64,000 nt of DNA from Phoronis australis (Eukaryota; Phoronida; Phoronidae): NCBI GenBank assembly GCA_002633005.1, contig NMRA01000100.1, forward strand, positions 270,302 to 334,301, read 5' to 3'. The translations under genes and the position numbers were made by a program. Shown here piece after piece: positions 34,792 to 47,436 of the stretch (its first letter is position 1; the number at the start of each line of letters is the position of its first letter). The notes beneath the pieces were generated by a model. The model had not been told where the DNA came from and did not search any database. It was given only the letters and a program-made list of their open reading frames with translations.

Positions 34792-36560
34792 GAAATAAAG
34801 AAATTGATAAATTATTTAGGTTTTGCTAGGCACGGAGCTGTAAAAAAAACTTTGCCGAAGTAATTCCGTGGCCTCCATATGATCATATGGGACAACAGCT
34901 GTGACGTGTTACCATGTGTTAATGCGCAATTAAAGGGCCGTCCCGGATAACACGGCTAAAGGACGCACCTTTGACCTGGAGGTAAAAAGGCACGTGACTT
35001 CGTTTCGGAAATCGAGCACATCGATTCGAGTGTCGCTGTATAAGCCGTCTGTTTGGCCCGTTTGATCACAGACAAGCGATTCATTATAAGTTCTATCACG
35101 GGGAAACGAATAAATGCATTTTAAGTAAGTCCAGATTTTATTCATTCACTCATTTTTACTTTTCAATGGCTAAATATGACTAGACCTCAAGTTGTGATGA
35201 CGTAATAACAAATCATAAAGTGTTCATTTTACCATCAGATCCGCTAATTATGATTCCTAAAAAGGGAAACGATAAAGGTGCCAGCGTTCTTCGTGAAATT
35301 GGTCAACGTATAAATGTGCTTCGGTAGTGGCAAATCGCCTGGTGACGTCGCATACCCACTGCCTTCGACACTTCTGTGTCTAGTTCAGTTTCCTGTGCCG
35401 TTATGGCAACGGGCCAGTCCAGGAGAAGCTACGATGGTCGAGAATTCTTTAAAATCGACTAATGCAAGTTTCATCGAGCTCCGTCAAATAGTCTGAGAGA
35501 TAAAGGGGACAAACAAGTAACTCCGGAAGAAAGATGAAGGGGGAGGGGGGCGGGGGGGGGCGTCAATAATATACGCTGACAACTGAAAATTTTGGCGGGG
35601 AATGAGAGCAGAAAAATAATGATTTCGACAAATTTTTGTTTGCCAAAGTTTCGCCTTTCGCTCTGGACAACAGAATAACCGAAACAATGAGTCTTGAACA
35701 CCAAAAAAGATTTAAAAGATACATAACCAATCTCTGAAAGCATTGTGAAGCGTTCTGAATGAGGAGCCTGAAGTCAACACTGTGAAATTATTGCTTATTA
35801 AATTGCTGGCTTATGATTACCTGCTTTATTACATGTATATGTTATGTAACGTACGTGATGATAACTGTGGGTTATTAGTATGTCGAGATACGTGATAAGC
35901 AAGCCGATTTAAACGAGGGCGAAGCCCCAGAATTTAAATCGGCTTTACTCATAAAGTAATCGCTGACACGTTTTCTCATTTAGTACACTACTGGTCCTGG
36001 TCAACAATCCGGACAAACACGAAAACCGAGACAGAAAGCACTTTTACGATGGTCAATCGACAAGTAACCCTAGTGAGCTCACCAATGGCTGATTTTTGTT
36101 AAAACGCATTTTTTGTGGAATGATAAAGATTATTGACGGCAAAAAGTCATTAACAGCAGTCATGGAAATAACACCTTTGAATCGATAACACGCACCGTCT
36201 CTAAAAGGTAAGTTTTTCCACGGTTAAAGTCACCCTCCATGGTCCATGACAATTAATTGTCAAATAATTTCCACCCGACATCGAGGGAATGGAAGAGGAG
36301 TGGGTGTCTAATAAACAAGTTGTAAATCAATCACTCGTCTTTTTCGCCAAAAATGCAATTGACATGACGTGATAAAATGCTAGTAAATCTATGTTTTCTT
36401 ACACAAAGAAGCTTGTAGACTGGAACATAGGTAACGTCGTCCTAATCATGCGAGTTTATTATCAGCCAAGACTAATACATGTATATTTAGAACTGTAGTG
36501 CGGGTTATAAAATTAGCCAAATGCGATAAAGACAACCCCAGTCCCCCAGCTGCTGTAACT
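34792..36560. other. 5' flank of SLC16-like gene, no gene
   Basis: May contain an upstream exon or promoter of the transporter, but I cannot identify one. A G-rich run lies at 35540-35565 and a perfect hairpin at 35901-35945. A 51-base stretch at 36157-36207 (plus) has both splice consensus ends but is too short to call. Confidence 0.45.
35901..35945. repeat. Perfect 13-bp stem hairpin
   Basis: AAGCCGATTTAAA (35901-35913) pairs exactly with TTTAAATCGGCTT (35933-35945) across a 19-base loop that itself contains gggcgaagcccc. Possibly the core of a palindromic element. Confidence 0.75.
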
Positions 36561-36876
36561 GGCCGGGGGGTACTCCAATAGAAGCGATAGAAGCGGTATA
36601 CAGGACGTGCCGCTCACACGGGAGACTTCTTCACGACCACTGAGTTTCTCGGGACAACATAGTGTCCGTTCTTGTACTGTCTCAGGCTTAATCTGTTGAC
36701 AACTAATCCTAACGAAAGGGGTGTGTTTATGGAACAAAGCTACACGAAAGGGTAATTCTTACAAGGAAGGTGGTTGCAAACGTGTCCCTTTCTTGAATAA
36801 AGTCTCTAAATGTGTGGGAAAATAATTTCCCTGTTGCTCAGACCCCCTTAAAAATATGGTCGAGTATCCCCCGGGC
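36561..36876. mobile_element. CCCGGGGGATACTC-family MITE
   Basis: Ends ggccggggggtactcc and gagtatcccccgggc are inverted repeats with one or two mismatches, enclosing about 316 bp with no coding capacity. Elements with these ends are abundant in cnidarian and lower deuterostome genomes. No target duplication was identified. Confidence 0.65.
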
Positions 36877-38082
36877 TGCAAGCCTCAGGTCATCTATTCC
36901 AAATCCATGAAGCGCCAAAACGTGCTTAAACGAGTCAATGTAATTCTAGGTTGTTAACGCGTATGGGTTTTACACGTTAGCGCTTTAATCTATGGAATGA
37001 GCACAGCGTCACCTTGTGACGGTGCATTTATGACACGATGACAAGTCAATGACGCCGTCGGCCAGTAGTCGAATACGTATCGATGTTCTTAGGAGAACCA
37101 ATCAGTGTTAAGGTTATAAAAGTGTGTTGAATAAACCAATCAGATCGTCATGTTTGGACGTGATTGACATCGACAAAAGTGTTAGAAAAGATCGCCGGCC
37201 GCAAGTACAAAGCACGAAATAATTGTGCCACATAGGTGACCAACACGTGTTTAACTCTCTTCACACCTTATACAGCTATCCAAATGCATTCACCTAATCG
37301 ACTGTAGGCACCAGTAACCACCAGGAATGGCTCACTTCTCTAACTGTTGTTCAGTAATTCAGAAACGGGGCGGTACTTGACATGCTCAGGAATTTTTGAG
37401 TTATTCCTGACCTGCCTTATTGTATTCGAGGTGACGCTACGCAAGTTCCGTATCAATCTTGGCCTATATATGTATTGAGAACCACGTTAACGAGCTTCCT
37501 ACACGCGCACAGAATGTTGCGTGTCTGTTTTTGTTTAGAGTGACGGTAGTGTTCCCGGATCAAAATTCTATCAGATTGAGGTTGCGACATGTTTTACATG
37601 CAGTTATTCGTTGTCGTTTACACATTCCAGTAGAGGCCCAAACCAGTCATTAAATTTAAAATCGGCCAAATCAACGATAGTGAAGAAGCATACGCACTGG
37701 AAATTAATTTGAGTACAACCATGTTAGTTGGATATTCAACAGGGCATCATTTTTATGATTGATACAAAAAGGAAATGAAAAACAGATTGACAGCAGTCAT
37801 ATTAACTGTCTTCCNCCCCCCCCCCCCCCCCCATTAACGGGTCAGTCCAACGGTGTGCTCCTCTGGTGTCATTTCTCCGTCATTGCATTGTTTATGTCAA
37901 CTGCCGCATGACAACATGTTAGTAAGACAGCAACAGTAACTGCTTCTGTCTGTTTCTGAATAATATTCACTCAAAAATGAAAGGGCCCAGTTGCCACATT
38001 TCAGTAAAGCTGCGTACAAGTCTAAGTAATCTATCCCTTGTTGAACTCCGTGACCCACCAGCTATGGTCGCGTTAAATTGAT
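36877..38082. other. Interval without a supported gene
   Basis: One N precedes a run of 17 C (about 37815-37832). No exon supported. Confidence 0.5.
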
Positions 38083-38555
38083 CTATCGCAAGCTCCGCCC
38101 ACTTGCCTAAAGTCGACAAACAAACAATAAGTTTTACCTGACGACGCGTTGTTTGACGGGTAAAATGGCGTCTTGGAAACGAAGGTGTGTCAAAAATGTT
38201 GCGTTCCGATTGGTCAGTTAAGTCGTCACTTAAAATCTTGGCGTGCGTTCAGTAGACGCTAGGACCTACGCTAGGACCTAGCTAAAACCTAGTCAAAGTC
38301 ACATGTTCTAATTTAAAATGCACGGCAATATCTCACGTAATCTCGTGAAGTCTTGCTTTTGAACGGGAGGCTGGCGGTAGATCAATTCACCTATCGCAAG
38401 CTCCGCCCGCTTGCATAATGTTGACTAACAAACAATAACTTTTACCCGGCAACGTGTTGTTTGTCAGGTAAAATGGCGGCTTGGAAACGAAGGTGTGTAA
38501 GGATGATAAGTTCTAAACGGTCAGTTAAGCCGTCACTCAAAATCCTGGCAAACAT
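38083..38555 (+). repeat. Two direct copies of the ATGGCGGCTTGGAAACG repeat
   Basis: Copies at 38083-38250 and 38391-38555 share tatcgcaagctccgccc, acaaacaata, gtaaaatggcg(g/t)cttggaaa and cgaaggtgtgt, then ggtcagttaag(c/t)cgtcact. Between them is a short tandem of cgctaggacctacgctagga. A third, inverted copy is at 22219-22326. These may be promoter-plus-start fragments of a multicopy gene or ends of an element. Confidence 0.65.
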
Positions 38556-41253
38556 TCATCGTCGTTGCTCATTGACCCGTTACAAAATAAAATAGAGCAT
38601 TAGAGGAGTCAAGCCTGCAGGCATTAACCAAGGTGACGCGTTGGTTCTGAAATAATTACCTTCCTGCCTTTATCTAACGCGCGGAATTGCTTATTCAACG
38701 CGTGCCTTTAATCAGTACACGCACAGTACTTCGCTGGATGACGTCCAATTAAAGACTACAGGAGGTCCAGCAAGGTTCTCCAAGTTTCTAATAAGTTGTA
38801 AACGATTCCCATCGAGCTACTGGGGTTAATAGGTACCTTAAGAATCCGCCACTGGGTTGTCAAGTGAACAAGAGGACAGATTTGAATTATGTTCATATCA
38901 GTGCTGTTTCCGAAGTTGAAATGAATGCCATCTCTGAGCAAAAGACGAAATTAAATGAATGTTGATGAATATCATAATTTGAAACTTACTTGACCTCACA
39001 AAGTCAATAGTGCCTTCATTAACATGGTCATTTTACAGAACTCGGCAACTACAATCTTCGAAATTCAAACCTTATTCTTCGACGAATGACAAATTCTGCA
39101 CGTTGAATATGTAATTCTGCGCGTTGAATAAGCGCGTTAAGGTATTCGTTTCAGAACCAATTCTGCACGGTAAATAGCTAATTCATAGCCTGAGTGTTGA
39201 TTAAACAGTTGTGCGCATTGAATGAGCACATTTCAACGTGCAGAACGCTACTCGTTTAAAAAACTGTTGTTGCTTCTAAACAAACGCAGTACTACCGCGA
39301 GAGTACTATAATTGTGCTTAGTTTTCAGTACACCTCAACGAGCGTTGAACTAATAAGAACATTTCAACCACCAGAAAGGTATTCGTTTAAGAATCCTTTT
39401 GCGCTTCAAACTAATGTGATCTGTTAATTTACAAACCCATCCGTAGATCGGTACCAGACTTGACAAGTCGGGTTGAATCTTGAAAGTCCACCGAGTCCAA
39501 CCAGTCACATACAGGCCAAATTGGGAGTAATCGGTAACAATAAAGGCTTTAAATAGTCAACAGAAGTAGTTGTCGCCATGGCAACCCCGTCAGAATAGGA
39601 CGGACTAGACAAGGGAATTCTTTTCATGCCTTGGCAAGGCATGGCAAAGGTAACCCGAAGACAATACCACGCGATAAATATCTGATCCGAGACAGCATCA
39701 CTTCTGGCTATCCCTGGCCTCCAAGCACATTTATTCTCCTTGTTTTCCCACCCGGAAAGATATTTCAATCGATATATACCTCGGTCTATGAAACTCAACT
39801 GAAGCGATACCAGAAAGGGGGACATCCACATCTTGCCGGTCTACTCATCCGAGATAATACCTGTGACGTTAGCCATTAGAGGGAAAATGTCACAAGGAAA
39901 CTAACGCTCATAAATTAAAGGAGCATGTCACCCAAAAAACAACATAATTTGTATCAATTTAGGTCGAGTAGTTCTACTCCATAAGGACACGTACGGTTGC
40001 GTTACCTGACACCTGACAGCAGACGGAGGTGTTGAAATTATCCAATGACGTCATCGGTTTCACACGCAGTCTGTTCAGCAGTTCACAACACTGGTTACTG
40101 GTGTCAGCTTATCGCTTGAAGTAATCGTTTAACACCAATAAATCATCAAACTTCGATGTAAAACCCTTAAAAATACACCGAGTTCTTATAAAGACGTGTT
40201 GTTTTATTTCGCTCTTACGGATTTATTGGTATTTGGACACACCGTAGCCTACAAAGTTGGCAGGCCAATAAGGTCCATAGCAGGAGTTTGGGGTCTGTTC
40301 GGAGATAATTTCGAAGTATTTTCCGTGCGATACAGACAGAAGAACCAAGATCTGTGTTGTTTAGACTTGTGATTTTTTGAGTTCTAAACACAAAACGCAT
40401 GTTACCATGGCCAGTGGCTCCGAGCCCGATCAGACCCGTCGCGGCCAGCCGGACTGACTCGATATCCCGGCCAGTGGCTTGGAAACTGATCAGACATCAC
40501 GAACATAAACCAGCCAAAGTTCAGTGGAAAGTAATCTTCCAGTCAAGAAAATACTAAATAGTAGTGAACCAAAGTAATGTGCACTTGATTATGTTGGTGA
40601 ATTAGCCACGAAATTGCAAATCTACTTACTCGTCGGGGGACGCGAATTCAGGTTCCGCTTTGGCCACAGCACCGTCAGGGCAGAAGTTGTACATTGAATA
40701 TCATTATTTGATGTAATGTCAATGTAAATAAAGATTACCCTAACACCTGGCCGTGGAAATCGAATTGTTTCACAACAGTTTCTGCCAGCAAACACTAAAT
40801 TAGCAAGAGCTCACACGGCCTCGGTGTCCCGTCCACCTAAAGCCAGTAACGCAGTGATTTATTCATGGCTGGCTTCTCAAATCATTTGCACTCACGAACA
40901 CTCCACAGGCATTACAAATTGCATCTAATGAGACAGACTTTGTTTATGTTTTATATAAGTATTGGTTTGGGGGAGAATAATTCATTTTGAAACAGAACGC
41001 TCAGTAATAAACGCCAACATGGCAACTCGCAATCCCGACTTAGGACGAGCCAGAGCTCATCAGTCTCGACTTCCCAGGTGGATCGTAAAGTTTTAAAGGC
41101 TATCAATTCGAACAGGAATACAGTGATGAAGAAATACTGAAGAGGCGCCGTGAACAAGCTCAGACAACGGAACGTATGGAGTTATTTGGTAATTCGTCAA
41201 GCACTGTCGACGTCGGCAGGCCACAGACACGGAGGTGTTTCACGGCCTCATAC
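38556..41253. other. Interval without a supported gene
   Basis: No exons recognised. A CRE-like TGACGTCA occurs at 40046-40053, and ggccagtggctt-type phrases repeat near 40410-40480. Confidence 0.45.
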
Positions 41254-41411
41254 TTGCTATTTACAGCGTACATTTCATTCTTCGCTACCATGAGCCACTT
41301 CCTAAGCATTTCGGGCTCTCGAGGAAATAAAGAAAACGATATACCCGCAGCTGCTTTGTTCGGACAAGCGGGAACGATGCACCGCAACATAGCGGCATTC
41401 ACTCTGCACAT
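41254..41411 (-). CDS. Partial THAP zinc-finger exon
   Basis: The minus-strand frame from 41411 reads MLRCIVPACPNKAAAGISFS, LFPREPEMLRKWLMVAKNEM after a short leader. It shows the THAP start C-x4-C, the F-P and the invariant W of a THAP DNA-binding domain. The second half (C-x2-H) is absent in frame: downstream sequence has VCGLP with no histidine. A consensus-like donor CAA|GTATGA at 41254/41253 suggests the finger continues in another exon that I could not find. THAP fingers occur in cellular transcription regulators and in P-element-type transposases, so either origin is possible. Confidence 0.5.
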
Positions 41412-41800
41412 GAACCACTGACGTCGCTAGTGTCGTTTCTCACCTTAGTCACAGGTTAACGCGACACCTCTTGGCAAGGTAAGGTCGACCGTATGCGCCA
41501 GGCGATGTGGATATAGACTGATTAAGACGGCAAAAAAGACTAATTAAATCGGGTGGCATTCTCCTTTAAGGGCATCAAGACATTTTACGTAATTTATGAG
41601 CATAATACCATACTTTTATGCCCTTACTTAGCGTTTGGGCACGTGTTAGGTTATGAAGACGTCTACAGTGTATATCAAACAAGCAACAGATAGGCATACA
41701 CACGGAAAATCCGACAATTTTCTCCACACTACGTGCCTCGATAAGACTTGCAATGCACTTATACTCCATATGCCATATACGTTGGAAATTTGCTATTCGA

Positions 41801-42069
41801 CATGCGTGCACCCATGGGGGGGGGGTGCTTGCGGGGCTCGAACGAGCCCCCCCGCCCACATTTGGCGAAGTGGGCAAAAAGGTCCGCCTCAAAGAAACAA
41901 AACGTCCGAGAAAACAAGACAAAAGTCCACTAAAAAGGGGCAGACGCACAGTTCACAGTACTGAAGGTGGTACCCCGTTTTTTTAGTCCTCCAGCTTTTT
42001 TGTTAGCAAAACGTCCACTGCGTCAGGAATTCGAGCCCCCCCCCCAAACTAAAGGCTGGGTGCGCGCAG
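41801..42069 (-). mobile_element. CATGCGCGCAC-family MITE
   Basis: Left end CATGCGTGCACCC and right end GGGTGCGCGCAG enclose about 269 bp in reverse orientation relative to 18209-18442. Shared interior phrases are tttggcgaagtgggcaaaaa and agacaaaagtccacta. No target duplication is evident. The G/C runs just inside both ends are typical of the family. Confidence 0.7.
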
Positions 42070-42580
42070 GTTCCAACTAGTCAAAAAAAAAACGGCTTGT
42101 GAGCTTCTCGACATCAGGTTTTGCAAACGACGCACCTAACGACTCCAGTGAAACATGGTGCTGAATAACGGACTATGAAATGAACAGGTTTACGTAATGA
42201 TCTTTGTTAACGTTTCCGCTAGCAAATAGTACGTTTCCCTTCCGGACGCGTATGTGTCGTTGGCCGCTTCGGGAAAGTGCCGTTCGCCGGTAAATCACGC
42301 TTGGAAATTACGGGCGTAAAGATACTTTTCACGTTCGTGTTTCGAGGGAACGGTAATTGTTTTTTTTTCTATTTCAAGGTGTCATAAAATTCATCCAAAC
42401 AGGAACAGCGTGCAATTGAAATCATTCACCAGTCTTTGATTAAATATTTGTCTCATAGAAAACAAGGAAAATGAGCGAAATATGAAACAATATGTACTAC
42501 AGAAAAAGTAACACGGCAGCTTAGTACTGTAAAAATCATGTTCGAGAAATTCACTATACACATCATTACTAATACAGGTT

Positions 42581-42811
42581 GGGTGCTCGTAAGCGCCTAA
42601 AAAATGAGGCGCTCGAATTTTTGAGAATGTGGACCTTGAACTTAAAAAAGGTACGTTCAAGGCTATGAAGTGTGCATTCGCCGAATTTTGGTAGTTCCTG
42701 CCTTTTTAGTGGACTTTTGTCTCGCTTTCTACTTTTTCAGACTTTTTGTTTCTCTGAGGTGGACCTTTTTGCCCACTTCGCCAAATGAGGCTCCCCTGGG
42801 TGCGCGCGTGA
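42581..42811 (+). mobile_element. CATGCGCGCAC-family MITE, left end worn
   Basis: The right end (ccacttcgccaaatgaggct, then gggtgcgcgcgtg) and the interior (gcctttttagtggactttt) match the 18209 copy. The left terminus is degraded to gggtgctcgtaagcgcc. It lies only about 500 bp from the inverted copy at 41801. Confidence 0.65.
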
Positions 42812-43340
42812 TGCTTGACAATGATTGGCTGCGCTCATTCGCAGCTCCCGACATGTTCACCTCAGCACAGGTAGCACTGAACAGTTAGGCTGCGGCCACG
42901 AGGCATTTTATAGTCCCTAGAATTTAAGTAAAGGCGTGTGTCAGCCAGAGTTTGGTGGCTGTTTTATGGAATGGGTTGAAAATAATTTCAAGGAAGCTGA
43001 TTTGCTTGTGCTTTTGAACGAGGAAACCCAAGTTTCTTAGCTGTGACCTACTTTGGATGCAAAATGGTGGCCTGCTGTCGGAGACACCGGGTACGATTTC
43101 AAGTGGCTGTCAAACAGATCAAAATTGCCAAAAACGTAGCTTGTAAGGGGCGTACTATGACCACATTTTCAAAATCAAGAGAGTACGAACATTCTGAATC
43201 TGCAGTAGTGAGACTTTTTCTAGCGCTTGCAGGGAAGTGCTAATTGTGAGAAGAGAACTCTCAAATTTGGTGTTTTTGGCAATATTTTTGTGTGCCGGAA
43301 TTTTTCCAATCTTAATTAACCGATTAAAAATCTGTAGCGT
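42812..43340. other. Interval without a supported gene
   Basis: Nothing recognised between the two mobile elements. Confidence 0.5.
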
Positions 43341-45156
43341 CAGTGGCGGATCTACGTTTTCAGTAAGGGGGGGGGTTTAGGATTCCCGCAAAGGTCGAAT
43401 CCGAGGCGCGTGGCGCCGAGCGGGGAGGGGGTGGAGGTCGAGTAAGACAACTTTTTGTTTTTGTAGCCAAACAGTGAAATTTCCATGCATCCTGGTACTT
43501 TTCTGGCACTTGACATGTCCCTGGAGTTTTTCTTAAGATAATTAAAAACCCTTCTCGATTTTTGGCTCATAAGTTTCGTGAAACCATATTTGTGCACATC
43601 TGGGTATGAGTCACGCCACCAGCAAAAATTTTCGTTGGAACATCTGCTTACACACACCTTTTTAGCATACGAAAGAGTGTGGTGTGTATACAGGGGTTTA
43701 GACAACTACCAAACATTGAAGAGCATAAGGAGCACCCACGGGGCGTAAAAACTTGAATATCAGATGATCGCAACAGCCTCAAGCTGTTTAAGAATGAAGA
43801 CCTGTACTGTTAGTACGGAAATAAACATNNNNNNNNNNNNNNNNNNNNNNNNNNNNNNNNNNNNNNNNNNNNNNNNNNNNNNNNNNNNNNNNNNNNGGTT
43901 TGCTTGTCTTAGAACCATTCTACCCAGACATCTTCGACGTTTGTTCCCAACGCTTGCACTTCGTCAACTGTTGTGTCAATGACCTTGTCCACCTCTACAA
44001 TGTCAGCATCTCGTTTCGCAGCTCAGTTGGCACTAAGCCCCCTGAGGTTACCAAGTCCATTCAAAAGACTTACAACATGCTCAACTAAATTTGTTCCGTT
44101 CATCATGGACTACTTCAAACCTTGACGATGTATCCCAGGACCCATTTGCATCTCTTGCAACTTTCGAAATAAACGTCCCAATGTGTGAACGCTTGAAACC
44201 CGAAGTACTAACATCAAATAAATGCCCATGGGCATGGGCGTTTCGTCGCGTGGGCCTTTCTGCGGAAATCATCTCAGTAGGGCCTATAGAAAACCTCACT
44301 GGTGCTTATTGCAGGTAGAAAGACGGTAGGCGGTTGAGGTCGGCATTAGAGCTCCTTAGAAGGCCCATTGAACATCGCACGAGTCCCGCAAGACTTTGTT
44401 GTGAAAATACAGCCTCCCCGCAATTTCTGGTACTGTACACTGTTCGCGAATGCGGTCACTTTGTTAATGTGAGTGCCCTCTTGGTCATTCCTTGTATAGT
44501 CATAACTTGTTAGAGTTCTATGATCTTCAAACAGACTCGCCACCAGACCACGGCGCCCGCCACAATAGCAATTCTTCGGAAAACGAGTTTTTTTTTTCAA
44601 AAGTATTACATGTACACGTACACTGTATGATATTGCGCAAGACAACTTTACAATACACCAGTCAAACGTGTGGGGTGTAATAGGATGACACGGCATGACA
44701 GATGAGGTAAAAACGTTGCCCATCAATTCGCCTGAATATCAGGGTTGCGGCACCACAGTATTTCCCCTAATCAAATCAAAACATATCTTAGAGTAAAGAA
44801 ACTAGCTACCTAAAGAAATCAGCTATAGGGCTGCTTTTTCAGTGGTGGATGCTTGGCTACTTCAGAAATGTCGTCGGAAGCGCGCGCACAATTGATCTGC
44901 GGGGTTTTGCCGATGAGCCACGAAGACTCGAAACGCGTTGATTTTCATAACAGCAATTCACAATGCAAAAAATATATTTTCAGAGTGAACCCCCCTCCTC
45001 TCATTTTTTCCAAGTTGGTTTACTCAGGGTTTACACACGCTGGCGGTGCCGTTTTTGTTTTGCTGGAGACGTTTTTTTTTTTTTTTTTAATTTTTGGGTC
45101 CTGGCCCGAGGGGGGGGTTTAAACCCCCTGAACCCCCCCCCGTAGATCCGCCTCTG
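43341..45156. mobile_element. 1.8-kb CAGTGGCGGATC element with 5-bp TSD
   Basis: Perfectly placed ends CAGTGGCGGATCTACG (43341) and CGTAGATCCGCCTCTG (to 45156) are flanked by direct repeats AGCGT at 43336-43340 and 45157-45161. Both ends lead into G/C runs. The interior includes the 68-bp N gap and a coding trace after it (RLHFVNCCVNDLVHLYNV, about 43950-44000) that weakly recalls the cysteine-histidine LNLV region of hAT transposases. The same ends occur on 156-168 bp MITEs at 15893 and 47281. This is probably a decayed, longer relative of those MITEs. Family assignment to 5-bp-TSD hAT elements is inference. Confidence 0.68.
43829..43896. other. Assembly gap (68 N)
   Basis: Unresolved bases inside the 1.8-kb element. 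Confidence 1.
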
Positions 45157-45161
45157 AGCGT

Positions 45162-46594
45162 ACTTAAGTTTCAGTTATCATGAGTTGTGCTTGTGAGTTG
45201 GGAATGCTACAAAACCCTTTGTTTTTTCAGACTCTTGATTAGGACGTGAGGAGAGGACTCCCCCCTACTTCGGTGTGCGTCGGCAACCAAAACCCTGTAA
45301 TAACAGTAAGCCTAGTGTGCCGCCACAGCTACCAGCAGGCCGCCATCCTGTGACTATGCAGTAAGCTTTGAACGCCTGACGTTGGAGATAGTTCAAAAGG
45401 TCAATAGTTCGACTAAAGTCGTTCACTACAGTTCAAATTATAGATAGTATAGTTCCAACGATGGTTCCAGCTGCAAACGGACAATGGAATCCAGGGTACC
45501 ACGCGAGAAGGATTTGGACATGCGCTGTAACTGACTAGGTTTTACTATGCGTCGTAAGACACCCCATTTACTATCTCAACAAACTAAATCCATACTTCTC
45601 TTTTTCTTATATTTCGATCCAACATCGAACTTTTTCACAAGTACATTACCTGATGGCGCCGATGTACATGTTCTGAATACGTTCGACATCGGCCAATCAA
45701 CTTAGGCCACGCCCACGTTAGTTACCATTGCAAAGTTCCACGAGAGCAAAGGAGATATGGCGGAAGTACCTTGCATACGCACTACAACAACACACAATGT
45801 GCTCTCGGTGATATTTCACTGAAACTGTTTCCTCTACGGAGCCACAGAATTGGAGGTCCAAAGGATAAATTAATCGTTACACCGTACAACGGTATCTCTA
45901 CGATTCCACGTGTCTAAGCCAAGTGAACATCACCTAGAAGTAAGATGCAGTCCCTATAGCGGTTTTGCAGCGAAGCATTTGGGTATGCTGGTGAGTTAGT
46001 CCATAGCACAATTGAGACGGTATGGAAAAAAACTGCCTTCACGGGATTAAGGCCCACCCAAACGCCAAAAAGCAGTGACCTGAGCAGCCGTTCTCAGTGA
46101 GCTCGACGAGTGTTAACCGCACACAGCGCTGGCTGACCTTGTTACGTGTTCGTTGCGAACAGTGCCGATGTACTATTCATTGTATTTAAAACACGTATGT
46201 AGTCTAGACAACAGATATCATTGAACAGGGTGGTTGAATAATGGCGATATCAGCTGATACTTTCGTTTGATAATTTAACATGATCATAGTTTCAGGTAAA
46301 CATCCCCTATCACAGGACCAGTAGCGGGTACTTACGGTACAAGTAAACTGAATAATTTCTTACTGTTGATGTGTGTTGTTCATATTACAGTCAGCAAATC
46401 TTAGCTAACTATGCATTCACTGAAATAATATCAAATGTTTCAATTTCTTATTAAATAATGTACGCTGCTTTATCATGTAGGCCATCCGATTCTCAATTCA
46501 TATAAAATCATGGCGCAGTGGATTTCACCAAATCGGAGGAGGTTTCCCTTGGACTAGGTCCCCGCAGCGCCTCATGAGTGAATGAGGTGGTACT
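45162..46594. other. Interval without a supported gene
   Basis: A minus-strand stretch near 45660-45710 reads well up to a GTAATG donor, but no in-frame acceptor exists. No other trace. Confidence 0.45.
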
Positions 46595-46764
46595 ATGACG
46601 CTCCCGGCTGTGAACAACGCTTTTCTGACAAAACGTGTATTTAGTTGTAATGAGCGACCTTCAGTCTACAGGTTGCGCGACCGTCTCGTCCACGGCTGCA
46701 CACTTAGAATTGTCAAACAACGTGTGGAATTCGACGACATTTTGAGATGCTCAACAGTAGTTTG
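46595..46764 (+). CDS. Candidate first exon, unknown protein
   Basis: From ATG at 46595 the frame reads MTLPAVNNAFLTKRVFSCNE, RPSVYRLRDRLVHGCTLRIV, then KQRVEFDDILRCSTVV, reaching donor TTTG|GTAAGGAT at 46764/46765. A stop lies shortly upstream. The composition is protein-like with several arginines, and the N terminus could be an organelle-targeting leader. No downstream exon was found. The overlapping frame that begins at 46747 is an alternative reading. Confidence 0.3.
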
Positions 46765-47280
46765 GTAAGGATACAATTTACAAGAAATTATCAAGTACAG
46801 AAATTCTCGCTTAGAATAACTTTAATACCCGATGTTACAAGAGAATTCCCGCTTTTTCGTCTGGTTGAACGTGGAAATAACCTGACCGTAACATACTGCA
46901 CTGGTGTTGGCTTAAGAAGTAAATGGGGATACCAAGTCAGAAGCTGCAGGTCCCACCAATCCAAATATTTGGTGAATGACTTTGCCGCCGAACGTCGTTT
47001 TTTAATTAAGGACAAATCGTACCGTTTTGAACAATGATTACTAATAATGCAACTCATGTGGCCTCTGTGATTAACAGGAACCCCAACGAAAGACAAGGTT
47101 GCTCAAACGATGCATGGTTAACAAACAAATACAACACTAAGAACAAGATTTCTTTCTTCACTCGATCTATATCAGCCCTAAAAGCAATTTTATCTGACTC
47201 ATTGATCAGCGGAAGACATTCTAGTAAACCGGCAAAATGTGTACGCAGGAGACCACAAAGTCACAAAAACTATGATAGGT

Positions 47281-47436
47281 GCAGGGGCGGATCCAGGATT
47301 TTGAGTTGGGGGGCATGGCAGAGTATTAGCCATGATTTTGCCCGCCAGACATTCGCACCCCCATCTGACATATGTAAACTAGGAGAATTTTAGGGGGGGC
47401 ATGGCCCCCTTGGCCCCCCTCTAAATCCGCCACTGC
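47281..47436 (+). mobile_element. CAGGGGCGGATCC-family MITE
   Basis: Ends (g)caggggcggatccaggattt and aaatccgccactg(c) form an imperfect inverted repeat. The interior gcagagtattagcca matches the 15893-16059 element. Flanks share GGTG (ataGGTG and cGGTG), a likely degraded 5-bp duplication. Confidence 0.75.

Noticed and set aside
38940-39050. Minus-strand exon-like DHVNEGTIDFVRS before GTAAGTTTC
   Set aside because: An in-frame stop precedes it and no AG acceptor lies between stop and peptide.
45659-45720. Minus-strand exon-like peptide up to GTAATG
   Set aside because: The only coding-like frame is preceded by a stop with no acceptor in between.
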